Positions 1-7,374 of a stretch of 64,000 bases of DNA are shown piece by piece. Under the pieces are notes generated by a model, which saw only the letters and a list, made by a program, of their open reading frames with translations, was not told the DNA's origin and searched no databases. The DNA comes from Bacteroidota bacterium (lineage in GTDB: Bacteria; Bacteroidota; Bacteroidia; Bacteroidales; F082): the NCBI GenBank assembly GCA_018830105.1, contig JAHJTC010000022.1:1-64000 (forward strand). Reading direction: 5' to 3'. The translations under genes and the position numbers were made by a program. Numbering within the stretch: position 1 is the stretch's first letter; each line of letters opens with the position of its first letter.

Positions 1-76
1 CACTACGCTTACCTTTCTTTGTTATTTCAAGAAGCTCGTTTCGTTCTTCTAATGTTAATGTTACTTTGTATCTCAT
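1..76 (-). CDS. IS630-family transposase, N-terminal fragment cut by window edge
   Basis: The reverse strand opens with ATG at 76 and reads MRYKVTLTLEERNELLEITK and on into KKGKRS before the window ends. This start resembles the helix-turn-helix N-terminus of IS630-type transposases in Bacteroidota (MRYKVTLT.EER). Only 25 codons are visible, so the catalytic DDE domain and integrity of the gene cannot be judged. A TATCTTTG -7 box lies 13 bases upstream. The family assignment rests on N-terminal similarity from memory. Confidence 0.6.
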   Translation of the reverse strand, partial: MRYKVTLTLEERNELLEITKKGKRS

Positions 77-88
77 ATGGTTTTTTGC

Positions 89-96
89 CAAAGATA
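89..96 (-). promoter_or_regulatory. -7 promoter box for the transposase
   Basis: TATCTTTG on the reverse strand fits the Bacteroidota TAnnTTTG consensus. It sits 13 bases before the transposase ATG at 76, giving a very short leader. No clear -33 TTTG was identified. Confidence 0.4.
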
Positions 97-113
97 CAAA
101 AAACAAATAAAAC

Positions 114-130
114 GTCAATTGAAAGTTGAC
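114..130. repeat. Short inverted repeat, possible insertion-sequence end
   Basis: GTCAA and TTGAC arms of 5 bases flank a 7-base centre, about 40 bases upstream of the transposase start. This is where an IS630 terminal repeat would be expected, but the other end lies outside the window, so the identification is only positional. Confidence 0.25.
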
Positions 131-232
131 ATGACACTAGTTTAAACTTCATCGCAAGTTGAAAAATTGTGCCTCGAAATCGCCTACATTTTCATAACCT
201 CAATCATTGTGGCACAGCGTTTTTATTACCGA

Positions 233-2407
233 TTAAAAACTCCTGGCCTGATCCGTATCAACAACCACAAAATCCATCTTTTTCCTGAGCAAATCAACGC
301 TTTTTACTTTGATTCTAACAGGATCACCCAGCCTGAAAATCTTGCCGTATTCCTGTCCGATCACGCGATAATTTTCTTCATCAAGATAATAGTAGTCGCC
401 GGGCATCTCGTTGTAACGCACTAAACCCTCGCATTTGCTGGCTTTAAGCTCCACAAAAAGACCCCACTTACTTACACCGGAAATTTGACCATCAAAGATT
501 TTTCCAATTTTATCTGACAGGTATTCGGCTTGTTTGTATTTTATCGAATCGCGCTCCATTTCTACCGCCCGTCGTTCCATCTCGCTGGCATGCTGACACA
601 TCGGCTCGTAAGTTTCAGCACTCACAGAGGGCTTGTTTTCGATCAGGTAACGTTCTAAAAGCCGGTGCACCAACAAATCGGGATAGCGCCGGATAGGGGA
701 GGTGAAGTGGGTGTAAAATGGGAAAGCCAGTCCGTAATGGCCGATGTTTTCGGTGCTGTATTCGGCTTTGGCCATGGTGCGGATGGCAACCGTTTCGATC
801 AGGTTTTTCTCGCCCTTACCTTCCACGGCTTTAAAAAGATTGTTGTATGAGCTTACCAGCTTTTGCCGGTCGCTGATATTCATCGAATAGCCCAATCGTG
901 AAACCATCTGTATAAAGGTATTCAACTTCTCGGGATTGGGCTCGTCATGTATACGATACACAAAAGTCTTAGGTTTACGTCCTTTCGTTTTTCCAATTTT
1001 TTCGGCCACACGCCTGTTTGCCAACAACATAAAATCTTCGATCAGCATATGACTTTCCTGCTGCACTTTTACGTAAGTATCAATCGGTTTGGCGTTTTCG
1101 TCCAGTATAAACTTCACCTCTTCGGAATGGAAATTGATGGAGCCGTTGGCCATTCGCTCCGCCCGTAATTTCTCCGATAGGCGATGCAGCACCAAAATCT
1201 CCTCCTTATAGGTGCCCTCTCCACCCTCAATCACAGCCTGAACATCCTCGTAGGCATAACGTTTGTCGGAATTGATCAGTGTTTTCCCGATCCATTCATC
1301 CAGTATTTCTGCTGATTCATTAAGCTCAAACACAGCCGAAAAACAGCGCTTGTCCTCATTGGGCCGGAGCGAACAAACGCCATTGGAAAGCTTTTCGGGC
1401 AACATGGGAATTACACGATCTACCAAATAAACAGAGGTTCCTCTTTCTTTGGCTTCCTCATCCAATGCCGTTCCGGGTATTACATAATGCGACACATCGG
1501 CGATATGCACACCCACTTCCCAGTTGCCGTTGGACAGTTTGCGTAATGATAGTGCATCATCAAAATCCTTGGCATCAGCCGGATCGATGGTGATGGTAAA
1601 CACCTTGCGGAAATCCTTTCGGCTGGCCATTTCGGCTGCCGGAACATTTTCTGAAATTGCTTCCGCTTCTTTTTCTACCGCCTTTGGAAACTCGAGCGGA
1701 TAATGATGTTCTGCCAAAATGGACTGCATCTCCACATTGTTTTCGCCGGGCCTGCCCAGTACCTGAATCACCTCGCCAAAAGGATTCTTAGCCCCTTCGG
1801 GCCATTCGCCAATGCGAACTATCACCTTGTCGCCATTTTTGGCCTTATTAAGGGCAGATTTGGGAATAAAAATATCCATAGGCATGTGCTGGCTGTCGGG
1901 CACCACAAATCCGAAATCGCGGCTAATCGTCAGCACGCCTACATATTCAACTTTCACGCGCTCAACTACCTCCACAATCTGTCCTTCTGTCTTGCGGTTT
2001 TTTCGTTTTGGAAACAGCACCACATTCACCAGATCATCATGCAAGGCCTGCCCGGTATTGTTGGCCGAAATAAAAATGTCTTCGCCACCCTCCTCCGGAA
2101 TCACATAAGCCTTGCCCGTACTCTTCATATCTACTTTGCCGGTCAGCGTTTTGTGTTTTCCTCCCATTTCGGCCAGCATTGCTTTGCTCAGCACATAACG
2201 ATAGGGGCGTTCTTCGCGCAACTTGCCTTCCTCAAGTAACTCGCGCAACAGCTTATCGATAAAATCTTTTCCGGCTTTATCCTTTACCCCCAGCAATTTG
2301 GCAATTTGCTTGTAATTGAAGGGCTTGAAGGGTTGCTCACTAAAAATACTCAGAATGGTATTCGTAAAGGTGTCTTTCTTTCCTGTGGTGGATTTCTTTT
2401 TGGCCAT
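233..2407 (-). CDS. rnr: Ribonuclease R (RNB-family 3'-5' exoribonuclease)
   Basis: A processive 3'-5' exoribonuclease that degrades structured RNA in the cytoplasm. The 724-residue protein has the full RNase R layout: an N-terminal winged-helix-like segment (about 14-75), cold-shock/OB domains (about 80-235), the RNB catalytic domain, and an S1 domain (about 640-715). The RNB signature TIDPADAKDFDDA lies at about 273-285 and supplies the metal-binding aspartates. A basic start (MAKKKSTTGKK) and a lysine-poor tail are as seen in Bacteroidota homologues. The ATG at 2407 is the first in frame. The gene stands alone, between the transposase edge and a MITE-like element. Confidence 0.95.
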   Translation of the reverse strand: MAKKKSTTGKKDTFTNTILSIFSEQPFKPFNYKQIAKLLGVKDKAGKDFIDKLLRELLEEGKLREERPYRYVLSKAMLAEMGGKHKTLTGKVDMKSTGKAYVIPEEGGEDIFISANNTGQALHDDLVNVVLFPKRKNRKTEGQIVEVVERVKVEYVGVLTISRDFGFVVPDSQHMPMDIFIPKSALNKAKNGDKVIVRIGEWPEGAKNPFGEVIQVLGRPGENNVEMQSILAEHHYPLEFPKAVEKEAEAISENVPAAEMASRKDFRKVFTITIDPADAKDFDDALSLRKLSNGNWEVGVHIADVSHYVIPGTALDEEAKERGTSVYLVDRVIPMLPEKLSNGVCSLRPNEDKRCFSAVFELNESAEILDEWIGKTLINSDKRYAYEDVQAVIEGGEGTYKEEILVLHRLSEKLRAERMANGSINFHSEEVKFILDENAKPIDTYVKVQQESHMLIEDFMLLANRRVAEKIGKTKGRKPKTFVYRIHDEPNPEKLNTFIQMVSRLGYSMNISDRQKLVSSYNNLFKAVEGKGEKNLIETVAIRTMAKAEYSTENIGHYGLAFPFYTHFTSPIRRYPDLLVHRLLERYLIENKPSVSAETYEPMCQHASEMERRAVEMERDSIKYKQAEYLSDKIGKIFDGQISGVSKWGLFVELKASKCEGLVRYNEMPGDYYYLDEENYRVIGQEYGKIFRLGDPVRIKVKSVDLLRKKMDFVVVDTDQARSF

Positions 2408-2530
2408 GAGGTATGTATTAATATTTAAATGCTTTCCGGTTCTTTAAGCCTGAAAACTATACCCACGAAATTACAATAAATTATCGGAGCGTTGCTATTA
2501 AGAAAATAAGCAGCGAAGGTGAAAAAATAT

Positions 2531-2737
2531 AATTAGTGCTTGACTTTAAAGTCTGCTGACTGATTCATACTGGTTGAGATCAAGCCTGTCTGGCCGTCAG
2601 ATTTACCTGGCAGCAGACAGGTAGGGCGCATAAAAATTAGAGTGCTCCGCCGAAACGAGTGATCACAAGCTCACGAATACCGCTTAAATTTATTATTAAA
2701 TGAGTAAGTCGAACATTATGGACAGGCACCAATTAAT
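2531..2737. mobile_element. MITE-like element, copy A (degenerate)
   Basis: This fills most of the 325-base gap downstream of mazF. Its right end (2708-2737, reverse strand) reads ATTAATTGGTGCCTGTCCAT then AATGTTCGAC and matches the right end of the 58.4-kb element in about 25 of 30 positions. Its left end (2531-2553) is an imperfect inverted copy, 16 of 23 positions by eye. An internal dyad, CCTGTCTG with CAGACAGG, lies between about 2587 and 2624. No open reading frame is present, so any movement would depend on a transposase in trans. The mazF stop codon lies inside the right terminal repeat. Confidence 0.5.
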
Positions 2738-3056
2738 CTACATAAGCTGCCTTGATAACCTGCTTAAGGTTCAAAATTTCTTCCTGCTTAAGTGTACCGC
2801 TTATTTTAAGCACACGGCTTTTGTCAATTGTTCTGAGTTGATCAATCACTATCATACCCTCCTTTTCATTGTGTAATACACCAACTCGGGTGGGATAAGG
2901 CTTTAAATTCTTTGTCATTGGTGCAATGACAATGGTATTCAAATGCCGGTTCATCTCATCCGGAGAAATGATAACACATGGTCGGGTTTTTCTGATTTCG
3001 CTACCAATTGTGGGATCCAGATTAACAAGCACAATAGCGTATTGATTCATGCCCAT
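2733..3056 (-). CDS. mazF: MazF/PemK-family mRNA interferase toxin
   Basis: Sequence-specific endoribonuclease toxin of a type II toxin-antitoxin pair. The 107-residue protein is the usual MazF length. It carries the family N-terminal strand pattern with IVLVNLDPTIGSEIRKTRPC (conserved GxEIxKxRPxVI), a central IVIAPMT strand and a late GMIVIDQLRTIDKSR segment. It overlaps the antitoxin gene by 10 bases, so translation is probably coupled. The last codons and the stop lie in a MITE terminal repeat, yet the C-terminus looks complete (KQVIKAAYVD). Confidence 0.9.
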   Translation of the reverse strand: MGMNQYAIVLVNLDPTIGSEIRKTRPCVIISPDEMNRHLNTIVIAPMTKNLKPYPTRVGVLHNEKEGMIVIDQLRTIDKSRVLKISGTLKQEEILNLKQVIKAAYVD

Positions 3057-3292
3057 TCCTCCGGAAATTCATCCTCAAAAACATCCGGTATCAACAAGGC
3101 ATCATCGTGATTTTCACGCATTTCTTGGAAAGCCTTATCCCAACCCTGGCGAGAATTAGGGGCAGCACGAATAATGATTTGATCGTCTTCCAGGATCAAC
3201 TCAACCTTATCTTTTATCTGATAACGCTCCAGCAGGGCTTTTCCAAGCCTTAATCCTTTTGAATTGCCTATTTTTATAACAGGAATTTCCAT
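3047..3292 (-). CDS. mazE: MazE-type AbrB/SpoVT antitoxin
   Basis: An 81-residue antitoxin. Its N-terminus, MEIPVIKIGNSKGLRLGKAL, is the swapped-hairpin AbrB DNA-binding fold. The acidic C-terminus (DDALLIPDVFEDEFPEEWA) is the kind of disordered tail that wraps the toxin. It is first in the mazEF operon and normally represses its own promoter with MazF as co-repressor. A perfect 14-base palindrome overlaps the -7 box just upstream. Confidence 0.9.
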   Translation of the reverse strand: MEIPVIKIGNSKGLRLGKALLERYQIKDKVELILEDDQIIIRAAPNSRQGWDKAFQEMRENHDDALLIPDVFEDEFPEEWA

Positions 3293-3303
3293 CAGCTTGT
3301 GTA

Positions 3304-3321
3304 TTTGTAATTACAAAGTTA
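3304..3321 (-). promoter_or_regulatory. mazEF promoter with overlapping palindromic operator
   Basis: The reverse-strand -7 box TAACTTTG occupies 3314-3321. TTTGTAATTACAAA at 3304-3317 is a perfect 14-base palindrome overlapping it, 12 bases before the mazE ATG. Such placement suits autorepression by the MazE-MazF complex. Function is inferred from position only. Confidence 0.5.
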
Positions 3322-3391
3322 GTACAAAAAGCTTAAGAAAACTAAATATGGATAGACTTTTTGTGAACAAGGATCGCTTTTAAACCATCTC

Positions 3392-4036
3392 TTATTTCCG
3401 AACAATCCAAATATCCTGTGGCACAACCTTAACATTCCCAATTGGAAACTCAACATGTTCAAGCACTTCCATCTGATCAAACAAAGCTAACATATAGGTT
3501 TTCGGTTGAAAAGCCGAAAAAGTGCGATGACCTTCTTTAACTTTGCCTCTCACAACAAGCGCTCCGGCTTCAAAACGCGTTTTTTCGGCCTTATTCAGCT
3601 TCACTAAAAAATTTGCACCTTGTGTAGTCATAAACAGAATGCCTCCCGGTTTTAGTACCCTATAAAGCTCGTTAAACCAGTCATAATGCATGGCTTCCGA
3701 AAGATGCGTAAAAATAGAAATGCCATAAATCACCTCAAAAAAGTCGTTCTGATAAGGCAATTTTGCCTCAAGATGGTTTAAATTAAAGTTTACTTCAGGA
3801 ATATTTCTACTGCACCAGGCAATAGATTGTTCGTTGTAATCTGTTCCATAAAACGAACATCCGCTATTGATCACCTCAGGCAGGTGCCTGATAATGCGGC
3901 CGGGACCACAGCCCCAATCCAAAATTCGTTTGTTATACAGTGTAATATACTTCTCAAAATATCCTTTCAGCTAATTTGCAGTCTGGCGGCTGTCTTGATA
4001 ATACTTCTTATAATCCAGCTGAAAAGATTCGTACAT
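3392..4036 (-). pseudogene. SAM-dependent methyltransferase interrupted by an in-frame TAG
   Basis: A class I methyltransferase broken near its N-terminus. The downstream open part (from TTG at 3922) starts directly at motif I, RILDWGCGPGRIIRH, and continues through the GTDYNEQ acidic loop, the IYGISIFTHLSE motif and LKPGGILFMTT. Reading upstream in the same frame gives LDYKKYYQDSRQTAN, then TAG at 3971-3973, then LKGYFEKYITLYNKRILDWG. The TAG stands where a Trp (TGG) would fit. An in-frame ATG lies at 4036 and the frame stays open to 4159, so the original start could be further upstream. Either a true nonsense mutation or a sequencing error. Confidence 0.75.
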
Positions 4037-4263
4037 CAGGTAGTCGGGGGGTAATTTTATTTCAGGGTTTTTCAGTCTGAATGACTGATTCTGCTTCCTA
4101 TTCTTCCAGCTTATGAAATGAAATCTGAGCTTATCGGCAAAATAGATTACTCCCCTTTCTTAACATACTGGATATCAGTATTTTACATTTAATCATTTTG
4201 AATGTTTTTGCAAAAATACTAATTAAATAGCTGTAAGTTCAAAATCAATTCCCCTGCTTAGAT

Positions 4264-4427
4264 TCACTTCATGGCCATCACAGCCCCAATAAGCTTTTTG
4301 GTATAATCAGATAGTGGTTGCTGAAAAAGCGTATCCACTTCGGCCAGTTCCTCCAACCGGCCATTGTTCATTACCAGAATGCGATCCGAAGCAAAACTAA
4401 CCACACTCATTTCTTCCGAGATAAATT
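4264..4427 (-). pseudogene. Relic of a DppF-type ABC ATPase C-terminus
   Basis: The reverse strand encodes FISEEMSVVSFASDRILVMN, then NGRLEELAEVDTLFQQPLSD and YTKKLIGAVMAMK before TGA. This aligns without gaps to the last 57 residues of the intact ATPase at 9289 ([20 protein letters not shown], then [20 protein letters not shown]). Upstream of about 4427 the similarity stops abruptly. The canonical SHD after the Walker B region has become SEE. It is a truncated duplicate with no start and no ATPase core. Confidence 0.8.
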
Positions 4428-4485
4428 TGGTTGGATGTACTGAGCAAACTTAAACAGGTATCGCATATATCACCATTATTCTCCA

Positions 4486-4524
4486 TAAAAAAAGCCGCAA
4501 AACCCTCGGGATTTACGGCTTTTT
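4486..4524 (-). terminator. Intrinsic terminator of amt
   Basis: On the reverse strand AAAAAGCCG pairs with CGGCTTTTTTT around an intervening AT-rich loop, ending in a T-run. It begins about 20 bases after the amt stop codon. The A-run on the other arm means it could work in both directions. Confidence 0.75.
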
Positions 4525-4545
4525 GCACGATACACAATAGTACTT

Positions 4546-5760
4546 TTATAGCGAACCTTCGTCATAAGCCTGCTCGCCGTGCAACGCCATGTCGAGGCCG
4601 CTGTCTTCCTGTTCTTCAGTAACCTTTACAGTCGTAACAAAGTTAATCGCTGCCAGCATCAGGTAGGTGAAAATAAAAGCATAGGCAGCACCAATTGCCA
4701 CTGCAACGATTTCTTTGAAGAAAAAGCTGTAATTGCCTTCGATCAAACCAGACTGTCCGTTAATAGCAGATGAAGCAAAAATACCCAGTGCTATAGTGCC
4801 GACTACGCCACCCATACCGTGAACGCCCCACACATCAAGCGCATCGTCCCAGCCCAACTTGTTTTTGTAATGTACGGCAATATAGCAAATAACACCTGCA
4901 GCAATACCAATAATCATCGCCGCCCAGAGCGGAACGAAACCTGCGGCTGGCGTGATTGTAGCCAATCCTGCAACAGCTCCTGTAAGCAATCCGATAAATC
5001 TCGGTTTGCCGGTATGTGTCCATTCAATAATCAGCCAGGTAATCGCAGCAAATGAAGCTGCCACATCGGTGTTAAGGAAGGCGAGTGTGGTAATATTATC
5101 CACAGCCAATTCGCTTCCGGCGTTAAAACCATACCAGCCAAACCACAACAGACCGGTACCGATTGCTACAAGCGGGATGCTGTTAGGCCGTGACTGATAA
5201 TCGCGCCGGCGTCCTACATAAATAACAGAGGCAAGTGCTGCAAAACCAGCCGTTGCATGTACAACCACGCCACCGGCAAAATCAAGAACACCCCATTGGG
5301 CAAGGATTCCACCACCCCAAATCATATGAACAAATGGATAGTAAACAAAGAGTTGCCACAACACCAAAAATATCAAATAGGCTTTAAAGCTCACACGGTT
5401 TACGAATGCTCCCGTAATCAGCGCAGGCGTAATAATGGCAAACATCATCTGGTAGGCAATAAAAATATAGGTAGGAAATTTGCCATCGGCGCCACCAAAT
5501 CTTTCATCAAAAGGAATTCCGTTCAGGAAAGCTAAATCCAGATTGCCAATAATACCACCTTCGCCGCCGCTAAAACAAAGTGAATAGCCAACAGCAACCC
5601 ACATTATAGTTGTAATACCCAATGATACAAAGGTTTGCATCATAATGCCAAGTATATTGCGTTTACCCGCCAGGCCACCATAAAAAAGTGCCAGCCCCGG
5701 GGTCATCAGCATCACCAAACTTGTGCATAGAATCATAAAAGTAGTCGTTGCTTCAAACAT
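4546..5760 (-). CDS. amt: Ammonium transporter (Amt/Mep/Rh family)
   Basis: Inner-membrane ammonium channel. The 404-residue protein has about 11 hydrophobic segments. The conserved pore histidines are visible: H168 in DFAGGVVVHATAG and H314 in WGVHGMGGVVG. The N-terminus (LMLMTPGLALFYGGL) is the family signature around the periplasmic gate, and there is no cleaved signal peptide. The C-terminal acidic tail (about 385-404) is of the kind that contacts GlnK, but no glnK gene is seen in this window. It lies 30 bases downstream of a putative porin on the same strand, so the two are probably co-transcribed. Confidence 0.95.
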   Translation of the reverse strand: MFEATTTFMILCTSLVMLMTPGLALFYGGLAGKRNILGIMMQTFVSLGITTIMWVAVGYSLCFSGGEGGIIGNLDLAFLNGIPFDERFGGADGKFPTYIFIAYQMMFAIITPALITGAFVNRVSFKAYLIFLVLWQLFVYYPFVHMIWGGGILAQWGVLDFAGGVVVHATAGFAALASVIYVGRRRDYQSRPNSIPLVAIGTGLLWFGWYGFNAGSELAVDNITTLAFLNTDVAASFAAITWLIIEWTHTGKPRFIGLLTGAVAGLATITPAAGFVPLWAAMIIGIAAGVICYIAVHYKNKLGWDDALDVWGVHGMGGVVGTIALGIFASSAINGQSGLIEGNYSFFFKEIVAVAIGAAYAFIFTYLMLAAINFVTTVKVTEEQEDSGLDMALHGEQAYDEGSL

Positions 5761-5790
5761 GACTTCAATATTTAAGTTGATAATAAATGT

Positions 5791-6594
5791 TTATAAAGAG
5801 AATCCAAAAACAAAGTAGATTTTTTTATCCATGGGATTGGTAATCAGTGAGGCCTGAATTGGCAACGAAAACTTATCCGTGATGGCAAGCTCCTTGGAGG
5901 CCGTAACTCCCAGATTTACCAACCCCCTGTTTTTCCCATAAAAACCGCTTTCGCCATCATAGCCGGTATTAGAATCGGCTTTTTTGGGTGCAATCAGATT
6001 GAAACCCATGAATAAGTCAAGGTTTACATCATTTACAGCGGTGGAATAGCCCAATTCAGCATAGGAGGAATACTGGATGCCATCCTTTTTGTTGAACTCC
6101 GGATCGTTGGGATCATCATTTATGCGACTGGCATCTGCGCCATAAAAGTTTACTGCCAGCAGCAGGCTGAGCGGTAGTTTATCGGTTCCGTTAAAGCTTA
6201 AGGCAGCTTCAAAAATATGGCCGGTCGAGTCATTCCTGTACTCGAAATAATTGTAATCGACGCCTTCGGCCGGAAAGAAATAATCAGATAATGTAGCCGT
6301 AAACATCTCCTGATTGAAAGTGTAGGAAATGTAGAGGTCAACCTCCTGACCGATATTGGCTCCGGCAGTAGAAAAAGCACCCCAGGCGCCAATTTCCAGG
6401 TTTCCTGCGCTCATTGTCAGTGCCGGTTGCACGCTGGGCGCATTACCGCCAAACTGAGCACCCCGCCAGATGTAACGACTCATAAAGTCGGCTCCGGCAT
6501 TGAAATTAACTTTCGAATTGACTTCTTGTGCATGCATCATAGTGGAAATGCCAAGAATCAAAACAACGATGATTAATGATTTAGATTTTATCAA
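5791..6594 (-). CDS. Putative outer-membrane porin (TorF/Gcw_chp-like)
   Basis: A predicted outer-membrane beta-barrel of about 267 residues. After a hydrophobic signal (KSLIIVVLILGISTMMHAQ) it has FNAGADFMSRYIWRGAQFGG, typical of the Gcw_chp/TorF group, then alternating amphipathic strands ending in a terminal aromatic-rich strand, KKIYFVFGFSL. The frame is open to an ATG at 6657, but a TATTTTTG -7 box at 6620-6627 lies inside that extension, so the TTG at 6594 (giving MIKSKSLIIVV) is preferred. It precedes amt by 30 bases, suggesting a role in nitrogen-compound uptake across the outer membrane. Confidence 0.7.
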   Translation of the reverse strand: MIKSKSLIIVVLILGISTMMHAQEVNSKVNFNAGADFMSRYIWRGAQFGGNAPSVQPALTMSAGNLEIGAWGAFSTAGANIGQEVDLYISYTFNQEMFTATLSDYFFPAEGVDYNYFEYRNDSTGHIFEAALSFNGTDKLPLSLLLAVNFYGADASRINDDPNDPEFNKKDGIQYSSYAELGYSTAVNDVNLDLFMGFNLIAPKKADSNTGYDGESGFYGKNRGLVNLGVTASKELAITDKFSLPIQASLITNPMDKKIYFVFGFSL

Positions 6595-6619
6595 GGCTTT
6601 TAGTTTTTGGTTATAATCG

Positions 6620-6627
6620 CAAAAATA
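6620..6627 (-). promoter_or_regulatory. -7 box for the porin-amt operon
   Basis: TATTTTTG on the reverse strand fits TAnnTTTG. It lies inside the longest possible porin frame and argues for the downstream TTG start at 6594. Confidence 0.45.
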
Positions 6628-6750
6628 GACCATGCCATAATGCCTGTAAATCAGCAATAAAACCTAAATTTTTCTAGGGAAATAAGAGAGGGGAAATAGG
6701 TAATTTACTTAGTTCTTCAGCCCGAAATCGATAAAACACAGAACCCGGAA

Positions 6751-7374
6751 CTACAGGCTTATCAGCTCATTTTTAAGCGCATACTTAACCAAATCTACTG
6801 ATGATTTCAGTCCTAACTTTTGCAGGATGTTATTTTTATGACAGTCAACGGTTCTAACCGAAATAAAGAGCCGGTCGGCAACCTCCTTATTCGTCAGTCC
6901 GTCGCAAACCAGCACCAGGATTTCTTTTTCTCTTGGGGTAAGTTGCTGTTTATCTTTATTCAGATAACTGTTAATGAGCTTATAAGAAATGTCTTTGCTG
7001 TAATAATTCCCACCCTGGTGGATGATATGAATGGCTTCGATGAGCTCGCTATGATCAATTTCTTTGGGTAAATAGCCATTGGCTCCGGCTTCAATGGCTG
7101 AGCGCACAAAGCTCTCCTCTCCGTGCATCGACAACATCAGAATTTTCAGACAAGGATATTCTTTGCGAATGATCCGGCATGCCTCAATACCTGAAATTCC
7201 GGGCATACTGATGTCGAGCATGATCATATCGGTTTCATGCTTTCGCAAGCTATTGATCAGCGCACGGCCATCAGCAACTTCATCCACTATTTCAATGTCC
7301 TTTGCGCTTTCCAGAATAGAGCGAACACCTTCCCGAAATAATTTATGATCATCAGCGAGTATAAGTTTAATCAT
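6751..7374 (-). CDS. NarL/FixJ-family response regulator
   Basis: A DNA-binding response regulator of 207 residues. The receiver domain (1-120) has the acidic pair D8-D9, phospho-acceptor D54 in IMLDISMPG, and K104 in YLPKE. The LuxR-type helix-turn-helix (about 142-205) includes LTPREKEILVLVCDGLTNKE and VADRLFISVRTVDCHK. Its ATG overlaps the kinase stop in an ATGA arrangement, so it is the cognate partner of the kinase encoded just upstream. The 90-base gap to the porin leaves open whether the porin-amt operon is a target. Confidence 0.93.
   Translation of the reverse strand: MIKLILADDHKLFREGVRSILESAKDIEIVDEVADGRALINSLRKHETDMIMLDISMPGISGIEACRIIRKEYPCLKILMLSMHGEESFVRSAIEAGANGYLPKEIDHSELIEAIHIIHQGGNYYSKDISYKLINSYLNKDKQQLTPREKEILVLVCDGLTNKEVADRLFISVRTVDCHKNNILQKLGLKSSVDLVKYALKNELISL

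Noticed and set aside
1703-2239. 178-codon forward frame antisense to rnr
   Set aside because: Long only because the reverse-strand RNase R gene is open; no domain matches.
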